Assembly: GCA_001636815.1 (NCBI GenBank)
Contig: AZHD01000005.1
Coordinates: 310,001-374,000 of the forward strand
DNA length: 64,000 bases
Direction: 5' to 3'
From: Niveomyces insectorum RCEF 264
Lineage: Eukaryota; Ascomycota; Sordariomycetes; Hypocreales; Cordycipitaceae
Below are positions 11,401-22,591 of this stretch, in pieces. A program made the translations under genes and the position numbers. Below the pieces are notes generated by a model. The model was not told the origin of the DNA and searched no databases. It saw only the letters and a program-made list of their open reading frames with translations. Every line of letters starts with the position of its first letter. The stretch's first letter is position 1.

Positions 11401-13339
11401 CAGCTTGATGATTGCATACAACCTCTGCTATTCGACGTTTGCCGGCCGCCTGGATCCGCTGTACCACGAAAAGAAGCAGAGCGGGGCGCAACAACCGAGG
11501 CAGGAGCAGGAGCAGCCGCAGCGATCAGGAAAGGTGTGGCCACATGAGGGAAAAGGCGGTTCGGACTTGGAGAGCGGCGACACGGTCCGGTGCCACGACA
11601 ACGGCAGTGGTGTCAACGTGGCGGCGAAGGAGACGGCGGACAGGATTGCAAAATTCCGCAAGGCATCCGCCAACAAAATGGGGTTCACGACGTACCAGCG
11701 TCCCTCCGGTTTATTAGAGCGGTTGTCGCAGCTCGGCTTGGTCGTGTCGCCGACCGGCATGATGTACGTCAGTGCCAGAACGCGGCAATCTCTCTTGGCC
11801 AAGATGCTGGCCGAGATTTTGGACACGCGCGCCATGGTCAAAGCCGCGATGAAGAAGACGCCGGCGACGAATGTGGCCGAACGCCAGCGGCTGAACAACC
11901 GGCAGTTGGCGCTCAAGCTGCTAGCCAACGTCACATATGGCTACACGTCGGCGTCGTTTTCGGGCCGTATGCCCTGTGTCGAAGTGGCCGACAGCATTGT
12001 GCAGACGGGGCGGCAGACCCTTGACCGCGCCATTGCTCTTATTCACTCGGTACAGCGCTGGAACGCAGAGGTCGTGTACGGCGACACCGACAGCTTGTTC
12101 GTGCACCTGCCCGGCCGGACGCGAGAGCAAGCCTTCCAGATTGGGGCCGAAATGGCCGACGCGGTGACGGCCGCCAACCCGCACCCCGTCCGTCTGAAAT
12201 TCGAAAAAGTGTACCACCCGTGCGTGCTGCTGGCCAAGAAGCGCTACGTGGGGTACGAGTTTGATGTGCCAGACCAGACGGAACCCATTTTTGACGCCAA
12301 GGGCATAGAGACGGTGCGCCGTGACGGTTCGCCGGTGGCGGCCAAGATGCTGGAGCAGTGTCTGCGCATTCTCTTTGACACGGCGGATCTGAGCCGCGTG
12401 AAGTCGTACGTGCAGGCACGCTTTGACGACATCATCCACGACCGTCTGTCGCTGGCGGATCTCTGTTTCGCCAAAGAGGTGCGGCCACCGGGTTCGTACA
12501 GCGCACCGCCACCCGGCGCGGTCGTAGCGTCGCGGCGTCTGGCGCGGGATCCCCGCGCTCTGCTGCTCTACAAAGAGCGCGTCCCGTATGTCGTGGTCGC
12601 GGGCCCACCCGGGACACCACTGCGGGACCGCTCCGTCGCCCCGGAGGACGTTGTCGGGAACCGCCACCTCCGCATCGACTCGGACTACTATATCCAAAAC
12701 AGCGTTATACCACCACTAGATCGCATCTTTCGGCTAATGGACGTCGACGTCGAACGCTGGTACCTAGAGATGCCGCGAGTCCGCATGCCACTGCGGACAA
12801 TGGACCCCGCGCCAACGCAGCAGCAGCAGCAGCAGCAATACAAAGGCGGACACTTGGGGCAGCAGACGTTGGATAGCTGGCTGCGCGGGTCGCGCTGTGC
12901 GCGCTGCGACCGGCCCGTTCGGCGAAAGCGGCGCCGCGGGTATGGCATACGTCGTAAGAACGCGCTGGACGCTGCCGTGGCGGCGGCGAGCGTGGCGCAC
13001 GGCGAGCTCGAGGATGTAGACAGACACGACCGCGAGAAAAACACGCCGGGTCCGCTCAAGACGCCAGTCCTGTGCAAGCGTTGCGGCAAGGACAATCTGG
13101 GCACGCTGGTGGATTTGCAATGCCGGGCGCGTGACGCCGAGCGGGCGTACCGCACGGTCTTGGACGGGTGCCGGAGCTGCGCCGGGCTCGGCCCTCTCGA
13201 CGAGGTGCGCTGCGAGAACCTGACGTGCCCCGTGTATTTTGTGCGAACGGAGCGGGCGGTGCAGGCGCGGGCGGCACAAGCGAAGGTGCCGCTGATGGAC
13301 CTGTTGGCGCGGCGAGGCTTGCGGGATCTGGAATGGTAG
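8405..13339 (+). CDS. REV3: DNA polymerase zeta catalytic subunit Rev3
   Basis: B-family polymerase that extends from damaged or mismatched primer ends during translesion synthesis. A single exon of 1644 aa, within the fungal range. The start is supported by MFDIRIHCIDYC and, further on, VPIIRVFGRTLTGRIACAHIHG, the conserved Rev3 N-terminus. Residues about 210-700 are a poorly conserved hydrophilic insert. Polymerase motif A (DFTSLYPSLMIAYN) is near 993, motif B (NNRQLALKLLANVTYGY) near 1165 and motif C (YGDTDS) near 1225, with both catalytic Asp present. A short polyglutamine run precedes the C-terminal cysteine domains. There, CARC and CKRC form the first set, and CRSC with CENLTC the second (4Fe-4S type), giving the full eight cysteines. 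The exonuclease-like region lacks an obvious DIE motif, as expected for a polymerase without proofreading. Confidence 0.96.
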   Translation: MFDIRIHCIDYCLAGPTKTDVAASRAPIVQNKNNIGRESDGDDGNDSSSNARAGNEGAVSESRVPIIRVFGRTLTGRIACAHIHGVFPYFYVPYADFPFSESDRVIVALRNGIDQAVGRPTVLAITLVRGVPFYGFHVGFQLYLKIYLFDPALMTRVAELLRQGRVASIPKLQPHESHIPFLLQFMTDYNLYGCGSLKATEALPKPSRSGLGSCPLEVDIFAHSIRNRDAVPERWQHDNFPEVPTDPNQRLVYSMAAVWREMAAKYDKQGKKSAEERKAWETISTQDAFAQLGASSSDPRRTPAPWLHEEKYREQVADIIEAEQLRARSPPRPRDPLEDCVPTMRQSVEDFYPATERAENRKRKRGLNSDDAADFFSGDAGLSPSPDFEHQLGMLLDRHEKGSAAVQLSNGWLRSQRQEPRRPQELPPKMRHQRDPRGVHRSLSKTFPVVKSAFPREKEKTALPVISEDGSESAANSDGAAVPSTPEGQLVARRHNDRDSTSEGDALAVSNTTEETRDTAEEACVEVDSWSAETSTLARSRSNKTVVMLGRPPAMEDVMVSLAEFGPEEIHQKAYYGDDKDIPKAKKRQTGIGKTAFFLPAFDPCGRREAHLQQGNKSRVSKLRSSSICSWEIAAPPPSFEDVETWLASEAAKETAAKEADAAESRSVHRRIAGASLSQEERAAVFPRKPTLDLDMRTLCLEVHANSRGTFLPNPERDAVQCVCWKVAGGGGTAIGDDGGKPSRPDGRRTAGVITVSRATHDEFSVEVATDERDLLLRVVRLTHSLDPDLLAGYEIVAASWGYLSERAALYDLDLWQLLSRVSQPRVVPFYERGQCVTGRYMLSIGQTLRGHVDLRQYTLESAAWHVLGRRVPMYRAHVLTAWTLSGRSQEFGRVLRYYRLRTAVGQALIDAIELVSRTSEQARILGVDFASVLDRGSQFKVESVMLRVAKPENFVMPSPSHEQVGQQNAAECIPMVLEPRSAFYSSPVVVLDFTSLYPSLMIAYNLCYSTFAGRLDPLYHEKKQSGAQQPRQEQEQPQRSGKVWPHEGKGGSDLESGDTVRCHDNGSGVNVAAKETADRIAKFRKASANKMGFTTYQRPSGLLERLSQLGLVVSPTGMMYVSARTRQSLLAKMLAEILDTRAMVKAAMKKTPATNVAERQRLNNRQLALKLLANVTYGYTSASFSGRMPCVEVADSIVQTGRQTLDRAIALIHSVQRWNAEVVYGDTDSLFVHLPGRTREQAFQIGAEMADAVTAANPHPVRLKFEKVYHPCVLLAKKRYVGYEFDVPDQTEPIFDAKGIETVRRDGSPVAAKMLEQCLRILFDTADLSRVKSYVQARFDDIIHDRLSLADLCFAKEVRPPGSYSAPPPGAVVASRRLARDPRALLLYKERVPYVVVAGPPGTPLRDRSVAPEDVVGNRHLRIDSDYYIQNSVIPPLDRIFRLMDVDVERWYLEMPRVRMPLRTMDPAPTQQQQQQQYKGGHLGQQTLDSWLRGSRCARCDRPVRRKRRRGYGIRRKNALDAAVAAASVAHGELEDVDRHDREKNTPGPLKTPVLCKRCGKDNLGTLVDLQCRARDAERAYRTVLDGCRSCAGLGPLDEVRCENLTCPVYFVRTERAVQARAAQAKVPLMDLLARRGLRDLEW

Positions 13340-13364
13340 TTTCCTGTTCATGTTTTGTGTATGG

Positions 13365-13410
13365 GTTTTTTTTTTTTTTTGGTTGGTTGGTTGGTTGGTT
13401 GGTTGGTTGG
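13365..13410. repeat. T run followed by a (GGTT)7 repeat
   Basis: About 15 T are followed by tandem GGTT units roughly 25 nt after the REV3 stop. The unit is not the fungal telomere repeat TTAGGG. Confidence 0.85.
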
Positions 13411-14397
13411 TATAGCATGTGAGTCGGGTTAGAATAAGAGAAAAAATCCTCGATTGTAGATACCCGGGATCAACGACAGACATGAACGAGCAACGATGAA
13501 ATTGTAAGAGTTTAGATATCCAACTGTAATGCAGTGTGACTCTTGAAAGTGATGTGGATGAAAACGAAAGAGGCGGAGACAAGGCGAGAACGAAGCGCGC
13601 GATCAATGACGGTTGTGATAGCAGGGCCACTGAAAGGGCAAGTGAAAACCAGGATACGTGGAGCCGTGCGTGCCCATACACCCGCCGACAGTAAGAAGAG
13701 GAAAAGTGACGTGGTAGGGGAGGAAGTGAGGAACGAATTGTGTGATGGAAAAGAGACGAACATATGAAGACAACACCCAAGGAAGGGTGGCGAGATCTCG
13801 GAGAGAGATCACAAGGATGGTTTAAAAAGCTCGGAAGCAGGTTCAGGATGTAGTCCTAATAGAAAAATAGCAAAAGAAGTCTATGCAGTACCTGATATGT
13901 ATGTATGATTGACAAGCGTATGTTTTTTGCTTTCGGTGGTGAGAGGATGTGTGGGTTGCAGTTGCGAGTAGGACGTACGAGGCAAAGCAGTGGGCAGTGG
14001 ATGTGAAGGGCGATTTGAGAGTGGGATGGTTCACTCCTGATAACTGCATTATGAAGCATTGGAAAAGTGGTAAAAAAAAAATAGCATGAATCTTGTCAAA
14101 AGACGGTTTCTGTTTCCCGCGTCATAATATTCGTGTGTTGGTATAAAGAAGGCCGTGGCACCCAGCATTGGTTTGAAGGAGAACTTTCTAGTACTCCATA
14201 TACCTCGAAATAAGACACGCAGAGAACGCCACAGACGGCGCGCGCACATCTGCTCTGCTCTTCGCCCATTTTTCTGGTGGCTAGTTTCCTTCTTTCGTTC
14301 CTTTCTCGCAGCCCTCAGGAACCGACGTCCGGGACCGGCTCCACAAAAGCTCCCGGCCCGTCGACAGCGGCAGTGCCCGCAGCGGCACTTGCCGCGT

Positions 14398-14398
<1 letters not shown>

Positions 14399-14446
<48 letters not shown>
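14399..14446. repeat. 48-nt C homopolymer
   Basis: An uninterrupted C run, flanked on the right by a short CGA repeat. Long poly-C is rare in fungal DNA and hard to sequence, so the length may be unreliable. Confidence 0.9.
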
Positions 14447-14482
14447 ACGACGACGACAACAGTGACTGCGAAGATTCCGGGT

Positions 14483-14749
14483 CTATGCCCAGCGTCGCCG
14501 TGTACGCGCTTTGCGGCCCGTTGTCGCGTCCATGCCATCCGGGTAGAACCGGGCCAGCTTCGCGTCCAGCGCCGCCGCCGCCGTGACCTTCCGCATCGGC
14601 CGGCGCTTGTCGCTGCACGTTCTACTACAGAACGTGCTGTAGCTGGACGCCTGGTCGTCTACGTCGCCGGACGCGGCGCCGCGGTAGAGGAGGACCGTGG
14701 CGGTGGCGGCGGCAGTGACACGGCGGCTCCCGATGCACCGTTGCGCGCT
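14483..14749 (-). pseudogene. Possible minus-strand coding exon, unrecognised
   Basis: GC-rich DNA reads on the minus strand as a Cys- and Arg-containing peptide (CSRTCSDKRRPMRK, then LDAKLARFYPDGMD). Upstream on the same strand are intron signals: GTATGC, ACTAAC and an ACACAG acceptor near 14750. An open frame continues before them from an ATG at 14925. The phases do not join cleanly. Past about 14540 a different frame looks more protein-like (YTATLGIDPESSQ) and then runs into the C homopolymer. This may be a decayed or miscalled gene. Confidence 0.22.
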
Positions 14750-14925
14750 GTGTTGCAGGCGACACATTGATTGTTAGTATGATGGGTGGGCATACGATCG
14801 TATTTTTGTTGGTTTTTGGTAGCAGCTATTGGATGTCGACGCCGTGTCTCGTTTTTGGGGAGCTTGCCGGCTTGGATCTCGGCCCCCATTTCGTTCCGCG
14901 GCTTTTCGGTGTATGTCTTTCGCAT

Positions 14926-16700
<1,775 letters not shown>

Positions 16701-16992
16701 AGAGACGTTGTTGGTGGGTGTCTGTCGTCAACCACGCAAACTAAGCGTTTGATTACGGAGTACAACAGCGCCTGACCCTTTCATGCACTGTCCTCGGCGT
16801 CATCGTAGTGCCCACATCGCGTGCGAACTTGCTTGTTCACAGCCACGCCTGCGGACAGGCTCACCCCGGAGCCATCCGCAAATGGGAAAGAAACGGGATT
16901 ATATTAAGTCGCCAGGCCTTCCGCATCATTGTGTATGTACGCATGTACGCATAGCGTGTATTCTCTGACATCCCATCAGATCCCGAACATCC

Positions 16993-17654
16993 ATGCACAA
17001 AGCCTGTGTTGTCAAAAGACGACACCACCACCACCACCACCACCACCACAACCTTGTCATGCAGCACACACGAGAGTTTCTGGGGCACATGTGCGGACTC
17101 GATGCGCCACCAGGATTTACAAACCCGCCGGTTCCGGCTGCACCGGCGGCCTCATCGGCGGAGCCAGACCAAAGCAATTTTGCCAACCTGAACCTGCAAG
17201 CGAGCGTCCGCCAATTGTACCGCGACAACGCCGACACCATCCACGCAGCCAGCAACGCTGCCGCTCCCTTCGTCCGCGGGCCCTTGGCACCGGCCGTCTT
17301 CGTCGTCTTGGTGGCCGTTGCCGTCTCTGCCCTGGTGTCGCTTATCCGGTCAATTGTCCAGTTGCTCGCCATCGCCGCCCTTGCCTACGTTGTCCTTCCG
17401 TCTGTCGTGTCGACCGCCTCTCGGGTGGGTTTTGTACCCGGTCCGCCAGCAACAAGAAAAGGAGCAAAGAGCCGCCGGGCGTCGATACGGCCAGCTACGC
17501 GGCTACCAACATCGGCGTGATCGCCGGCGTCGGCAGAGGCGCTGGCGCCGACGCCTTGAGCATCACGCAAGCGAAGGCGGGCTGGCACCGCGGGCGTGAC
17601 CAACAGCGGCAACCATCCACAAAAAAGGCGGCCGGTTTACAGTGGCTGGGATAG
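16993..17654 (+). CDS. Small putative membrane protein, apparently frameshifted
   Basis: Function unknown. The first frame (16993-17520) has ATGs at 16993 and 17059. The second (MQHTREFLGHMCG) avoids translating a CAC repeat as poly-His and is the better start. About residues 75-125 from there form a long hydrophobic segment (APAVFVVLVAVAVSALVSL, then QLLAIAALAYVVLPSVV) that could be two membrane helices around one Arg. After about 17440 this frame becomes Arg-rich and ends at 17520. The adjacent frame carries a more protein-like continuation (GVDTASYAATNIGVIAGVG and onwards) to a stop at 17654. No intron of normal size with matching phase joins them, so I infer a frameshift, either real or a sequencing error. 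A TATA-like ATTATATTAAG lies near 16900. Confidence 0.5.
17022..17050. repeat. (CAC)n trinucleotide repeat
   Basis: About nine CAC units lie just before the likely ATG at 17059, so probably in the 5' leader. If translation starts at 16993 it encodes a poly-His tract. Confidence 0.85.
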
Positions 17655-18276
17655 GTACCTTGAATCGACCAAACAAGCACGGTTATGTTCAATTGTCTCA
17701 ATACCGACTGTCGTCCGTGCGTATGCATAAATATAGGACGGTGGCGGTGCGAGCAACAGCGGGAAACGATGCTGGATTTTGCTGTAAGGCGATTCGTGTT
17801 GACTGATTGACAACGCGAAACCAGCGCGAAGCACGCCGGCAGCGTAGGCGCGGTCAGCGGTTCCAGGCGTGGACCACGCAGAGGTAGGCCGTGGCAGGGC
17901 CACCGGTACCTGGTCGACTCCGACATCCCGACAGATGAAACTACGAAAGGAAAAGAAACGAGGGACAAAGGTTCTACTTGAGTGAATATTGGGAAGGGGG
18001 GAGGGATTGCTTATGTTAGTATAGGACAACCTGAGAAGTAAACGAACCGGTTCATTGCTTTCAAACTTGCACTTGTAGATGGCATCGATTGGGGAGTGAA
18101 AATGTGTTTTGGTGTTTTTTTAATTTTTATTTTTTTTTAATTTTTAATTTTTAATTTTTTTTCCTGGTTGGAGGGGGAGGATTTGCCATACATCCTTCGT
18201 CCTGTCAAAATCTCCGGGTGTAAAACAGAATCAAACTATGCTACCATACTGAGGGGGCACGGGGCCTGTCTTCAGT
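17655..18276. other. Intergenic, T-rich
   Basis: No gene seen. A run of repeated TTTTTAATTT-like units lies at 18113-18160, close to the 3' end of the next minus-strand gene. Confidence 0.4.
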
Positions 18277-18966
18277 TTAGAAACCACGAATCGCATCATA
18301 GAGCTCAGACGCCAGCTGCTTGAAGGCAGCCAGCGTGGAAAACGTAAGCTGGTTGTTCTCCATGCAGGTTCTGGGAAATACGGTGGCATAGTCCAGGAGC
18401 GTCGGCAACCAGCCGAGAGGATAAAAGCCATCGTAACACAGGCCACGATGGAGCTTCTCGTCGTTGCTTGCGGCGACGCCAGATGCGCCGGATGCGGCGG
18501 GGGGGGTCCAGGTTTTCTTGTTGAGCATCCTCGTATAGCGGCGGACGAGCGTGTTGAGTTTCGACACGACCCTGTGAACCTCGTGCGCGAAGTTGTCGGG
18601 CACAAAATCCGCGTGCGCGGCAAACTTGGATTCCAACGCGGAGAAAGCGGCGTGCCAGGCCTCCAGACGGTTCTTCAAGCGCTGATATGCGGCCTTGTTC
18701 ATAGTATGAATCCTGATGTCTACCTCTTCGAGAAGGGACGCAGCTTGCTGCGACGCCGCCGGGTCTGCTCCGTGGCTGCTGAATCCAGCCATGTATGGAG
18801 GCAGCCCACGGGCGAAGTCGACGAGGGCGGCCACGGTAGCATCACCGTTGATGGAGTTGACCAGGCTGACGTCCAGTTCTCCGTGGGGGTTGGGATCGTT
18901 GAAGATAAGGTCCTCGACGGTGTGCCCAACGAGAACGTCGTTTCCGTTGTTACCGTTGTCGGCCAT
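18277..18966 (-). CDS. Cluster family protein 1 (unrecognised)
   Basis: Intronless, 229 aa, no signal peptide, so probably intracellular. It opens MADNGNNGND. The body is predicted helical: AAYQRLKNRLEAWHAAF aligns with the DTYIRLAVRTKAWRDAF stretch of the next gene. A later aromatic motif, CYDGFYPLGWLPTLLDYA, aligns with FWDGFYSRNSMPKFLAAA there. These shared blocks, together with similar length, lack of introns, similar start context and a TATA-like element at the same spacing, identify it as a paralogue of the genes at 19934, 21731 and 23653. I do not recognise the family, and no enzymatic motif is visible. Confidence 0.75.
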   Translation of the reverse strand: MADNGNNGNDVLVGHTVEDLIFNDPNPHGELDVSLVNSINGDATVAALVDFARGLPPYMAGFSSHGADPAASQQAASLLEEVDIRIHTMNKAAYQRLKNRLEAWHAAFSALESKFAAHADFVPDNFAHEVHRVVSKLNTLVRRYTRMLNKKTWTPPAASGASGVAASNDEKLHRGLCYDGFYPLGWLPTLLDYATVFPRTCMENNQLTFSTLAAFKQLASELYDAIRGF

Positions 18967-19136
18967 TGGATCGAGAGGGGGTCTTTGTTCGCTGCTGGCG
19001 TTCTTCTTGTAAAGCGCTTTCTTGTTGCTTTTTGGACTTGCTTGCCAGGGTTGATTGTTTGATCCGAAGGTGAAGATATGAAAAAGTCAAAGGGACGGGG
19101 GAGGGGGGGAAGAAGAACAGAGAGTGCTTCATGAAA

Positions 19137-19150
19137 CTTATATAGGGACC
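19137..19150 (-). promoter_or_regulatory. TATA-like element of cluster gene 1
   Basis: On the minus strand this reads GGTCCCTATATAAG, about 175 nt before the ATG at 18966. Its spacing matches the other three cluster genes. Confidence 0.55.
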
Positions 19151-19330
19151 TGGTTTTCGGTGTGAAAACATTTCTGAACAAAATACAGCTCGTTGATACG
19201 AATCGAAAAAGTTGCTACAACAAATATAAACAAACAGACGGGCAGAAGCCCTTTGTTCGTGCTCCGCTGCTTTTGTTTGTTCCCCCGAAACAATGCGTTG
19301 TGTACGGATCAAAGAAATATATACGGCAAG

Positions 19331-19350
19331 GTGAACAAGAGGCTGTTCGT
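19331..19350. promoter_or_regulatory. Inverted-repeat element GAACA-N6-TGTTC, copy 1
   Basis: GTGAACAAGAGGCTGTTCGT is an imperfect palindrome with GAACA and TGTTC half-sites. It lies about 365 nt upstream of cluster gene 1. A near-identical copy, differing at two spacer bases, lies upstream of cluster gene 4. A regulatory role is inferred. Confidence 0.35.
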
Positions 19351-19933
19351 TCATCTTTGTCCATGTGTTTATTAGCAAAGTATCTTGAGAGTGTAGGCTT
19401 CTCTGGATTTGGACAGCCGATGGTCTCGTTCGTGACCTCTCGGTCTGGTTGTGCTCATCCACGGATGTACATTCAACCAGACAAGAAGTATAATCTACCC
19501 CTGAAACCGTATTTTGTGAACGCCAACCGAGCCTTTGAAAGGTGTGGACAAAACCGACTAGCCACACCTTCTGAACAACTTTCAATTGTCGCCGCAGGAG
19601 GGTTCCCGATAAGTATCTGTCACGTTTACTATTATTCTTTGTGGGTTCGAAAGTCGCGTTCATAATTCAAATACATACGTATCTACCATTGCATTGTCCA
19701 ATTTCTAGGCTCCTTTGTTGGGCGCTTGCAGTCGGCAATCGTAAACCTCGTCCTTACAAAAATTGTTATTTCAAATGTTTTCATTTTTTATTCGCTCGCC
19801 AGCTCAGACTCTTCAGAGAAAAAATAATATTATTGTGGGTTACTATCAAGAACGACTCAATGGGTTGGGTGAAGTGCGATTACTACTCTGCTACTTTTTG
19901 CCTCGTTACTCTGCCGTCACCAGCCGGGACATG

Positions 19934-20581
19934 CTACACATCCAGGATCTGCGCAAAGCCCAGGACCATTCCTTCCAGGCGCCGAGCCAACGTCCCGTAG
20001 CTTTGCAGCATCTCAGACGACCTCTCATTCAACGCGCCGTTGTGGCCTCCTTGTTCGATCGCAAATCGGAATGCGGCCGCGAGAAACTTGGGCATGCTGT
20101 TGCGGGAATAGAAGCCGTCCCAAAAAAACCCGTTGTGCACGGCCACGTCAAACGCGATGTCCCGGCCGGACCGCTGGATTGGGGTGCCGGCCACAGCGAT
20201 GCTGGCAACGTCGACGTAGCGGAGGAAGAGATCATCGAGCGTCACCAGGACGGCATCCATAGACGAAAAAGTGGCTTTGAAGGCGGGATGGTCCCTGTGC
20301 GCGCTGTACCGGGTGCTGACGGCCCTGAACGCATCACGCCAGGCCTTGGTACGCACCGCCAGGCGGATGTAAGTGTCTCTATGTTGCATGTCGCCCCCCG
20401 TGACCTCTTTCTCCTCGTACAGGTCCCGCTCCGATGCGATGGTCAGTCCCGACGAGAACCAGTCACGTTCCGGCGAGGCAGTGCCAATGGCGGTAGTATT
20501 GTTGTCGACGCCGCTGCGGTCGTCCTTGTGGCCGTTGCCGTCGTTGGCATCGTTGGTGTCGTTGCTTCCGTTGTCCGCCAT
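19934..20581 (-). CDS. Cluster family protein 2 (unrecognised)
   Basis: Intronless, 215 aa from the ATG at 20581 (MADNGSNDTND); an in-frame ATG four codons upstream (20593, MTDA) is also possible. I prefer 20581 because MADN or MAEN opens all four family members. After an acidic, Asn/Asp-rich leader of about 55 residues comes a helical block (RDTYIRLAVRTKAWRDAF). VAVHNGFFWDGFYSRN follows near residue 130. It links the two halves of the family: VHN-FF is shared with the genes at 21731 and 23653, and the DGFY block with the gene at 18277. No signal peptide, membrane helix or catalytic motif is seen. Function unknown. Confidence 0.78.
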   Translation of the reverse strand: MADNGSNDTNDANDGNGHKDDRSGVDNNTTAIGTASPERDWFSSGLTIASERDLYEEKEVTGGDMQHRDTYIRLAVRTKAWRDAFRAVSTRYSAHRDHPAFKATFSSMDAVLVTLDDLFLRYVDVASIAVAGTPIQRSGRDIAFDVAVHNGFFWDGFYSRNSMPKFLAAAFRFAIEQGGHNGALNERSSEMLQSYGTLARRLEGMVLGFAQILDV

Positions 20582-20743
20582 TGCGTCCGTCACCTGTATC
20601 CGGTCGTTATGGGCGGTTGATGCAGTTGATGCGGAGATGTGGTGATCTGGTGATGCGGTGATGCTGTGGCTTTGAGAGCATTGGTCTTCAGAGTAAGGTC
20701 AACATCAAAGGTAGTACGTGCAAAGAAAAAGGGGAGTTGTAGA

Positions 20744-20760
20744 AGATATATATACTCGGC
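20744..20760 (-). promoter_or_regulatory. TATA-like element of cluster gene 2
   Basis: The minus strand reads GCCGAGTATATATATCT, about 175 nt before the ATG at 20581. The GAGTATATATATC core resembles AGTATAAATATCTC of cluster gene 4. Confidence 0.55.
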
Positions 20761-21730
20761 GCCGATGTGAAAATTCTAGTGAGTGAATTAGACTCTTCAA
20801 GCAAATAGAAGAACTGTTCATTTTTACGTCAACCTCTTCCAGTGTTTTTTTTTCTTTTTCTTTTCTGTTTTTTTTTTTTTTCATTTTCTATTTGAATATT
20901 CAATAGAAACAACGAAATTGCCTGTCGACACAAATACAAAACGCAGATAATAATAACAACGATAAAAAGTGAATACGAAAAATAAACGCCTCTATGCAAG
21001 TTCTTTTTTCTGAAAATAAAAACGCTTTTACGGACGTCCAAAAGACTTATTCTAATTGTCTACTTATTTCTTCACTAAGTTGAGGGTCCGCCCAACAAAT
21101 GAACTAGGAAGACCATTCACTAACGAATAGAAGATGAGAAAGAAAAAAGAAGAAAAGAGAAGAGAACAGGAAGGTAGTTGATCCTGAATTTCTCAGAAGA
21201 GGCACGAGGGCTGCCTTTATTTTATTTTTCTACGGCCGAGACAGATGCATGTTGATTACATTTTCTAGCACCTTCACTTTCAATATTTAAGGTTGTCTTC
21301 TATGACAACGCTTTTGCTGTTGAGCAATAATTTCAATCATAAGAGCTATCCATTCACTCTTAACCATGCCACTGGTCGTGCCTGGATATTTAGAAATTTA
21401 TCACTGACTTCACGCTGCTTGCTTACCTTTTACACGAAAAAAAATTGACAACAATAATAATTGTATTCTGTTTACCTGAAATGAAAAGGGAATGAGGAAA
21501 TGGGGGTAGATCAACAGCCGAACAAGTTGAAATAGGAAAAGCAAAAATCAAACAATCAAACAATTTTTTTTCTTTGTTTTTCTGTTGTTTTAATTTTTTT
21601 TTGTTTTTGATTTTTGTTTTTCTTCTGTTTTGTCTCTCCCTCTTAAAATCTTTCCTCCTGGGCGTTTTGAGTCTCGCAACATGACAGGCAAAATGCTAGC
21701 CCGTGTTTGTTTGTTTTTTTCAAATCCCCA
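20761..21730. other. AT-rich intergenic DNA inside the cluster
   Basis: No gene seen. The composition is strongly A/T with many short homopolymers. GAACTGTTC near 20811 is a palindrome with a half-site resembling the GAACA/TGTTC element near genes 1 and 4. Confidence 0.4.
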
Positions 21731-22408
21731 TTACGCCCCCTCGGACATGTTGTCAGACATATCCCCCGACTCGCCCCCAGCATTCGCCGGCGGACTCATC
21801 GACATGGACTCCGGGCTGGCTTCGGAGCTGACCCAATCGAGCTCGTAGTTATGGAGCGCAGCGAGCGTTGCGGACCGCAGCCGGTGAGCCAACACCGCTG
21901 CCTCGTATGCGCGCTCTGCGCAAGCATCCTCCGGCCGGCTGCGGATAAGCAGCCAGTGCAGCTGAGCAGGATAATTCGAGTGGACACGTCCAGCGAACAC
22001 GTTGTGGACCGTCGCGTCGATTTCGCGGTCGGCCTCCTGCAGCCCACCCACCAGACCCGCTTGCATGTTGCCGTAGAGGCGGTTCGTCAGTTCCTCCAGG
22101 ACGTCGAGAGCCTCCTGGATTGTGGCCGTCTGGCTCGCGTACTGTGCATCGCCCTCGTAATGCGAGCACTGCTCCGTCAGCGCATCCGTCCATTCTTGGA
22201 CCGTCGCGAGCAGGCGCTCGTACGTGTCTGGGTCCATGTCGTCGGCCGTCAGCCGGCCCGGTCGCCGAATCCGAACAGGCTGCAGGGCAGCAAAGTTCGG
22301 CCGGTAGCTCTCATCGGAGCTGGACGGAGAAGGACTCTGGGACCGTCCCGCGTTGTAGCCCTGGTCGCTCCCAGCCCCGTTGATCATTCTATCACTGTTC
22401 TCGGCCAT
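21731..22408 (-). CDS. Cluster family protein 3 (unrecognised)
   Basis: Intronless, 225 aa, starting MAENSDRMINGAG. I chose the ATG at 22408 because its context (CTGCAGAAATGGCC-like on the minus strand) and opening match the relatives; the frame is open further upstream. A Ser/Pro-rich leader precedes LTADDMDPDTYERLLATVQEW, nearly the same block as FTADEMDADAYIRIIERIDRW in gene 4. VHNVFAGRVHSNYPAQLHW near residue 145 aligns with VYNIFFGRALFPYDVVHW of gene 4. A unique acidic, Ser/Met-rich C-terminal tail (about 35 residues) follows the shared core. No signal peptide. Function unknown. Confidence 0.8.
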   Translation of the reverse strand: MAENSDRMINGAGSDQGYNAGRSQSPSPSSSDESYRPNFAALQPVRIRRPGRLTADDMDPDTYERLLATVQEWTDALTEQCSHYEGDAQYASQTATIQEALDVLEELTNRLYGNMQAGLVGGLQEADREIDATVHNVFAGRVHSNYPAQLHWLLIRSRPEDACAERAYEAAVLAHRLRSATLAALHNYELDWVSSEASPESMSMSPPANAGGESGDMSDNMSEGA

Positions 22409-22577
22409 TTCTGCGGCCTCGTCTTTCGTACTTTTCTTGGATGTTGTTAAAATGTTTTGTTCGTCAGAAGTAAGAAGAGAGCCGTTAGTTGTTAACTGTT
22501 TGGTTCGTGGCCGTTGAATGTTTGAATAAAAGATGGTGATGAAAAAGAAAAGCAGACGAGAAAAGGTTGGCTTCAAG

Positions 22578-22591
22578 GAGATATATGTATG
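22578..22591 (-). promoter_or_regulatory. TATA-like element of cluster gene 3
   Basis: The minus strand reads CATACATATATCTC, about 175 nt before the ATG at 22408. Confidence 0.5.

Larger units (their letters stand above)
13340..14482. other. Region after REV3, no supported gene
   Basis: It contains the REV3 3' end, a GGTT repeat and a C homopolymer. Short frames on both strands (for example plus 13543-13767) have no recognisable content. Confidence 0.4.

Noticed and set aside
13381..13410. Telomere-like repeat
   Set aside because: The unit is GGTT, not TTAGGG, and it lies between ordinary genes.
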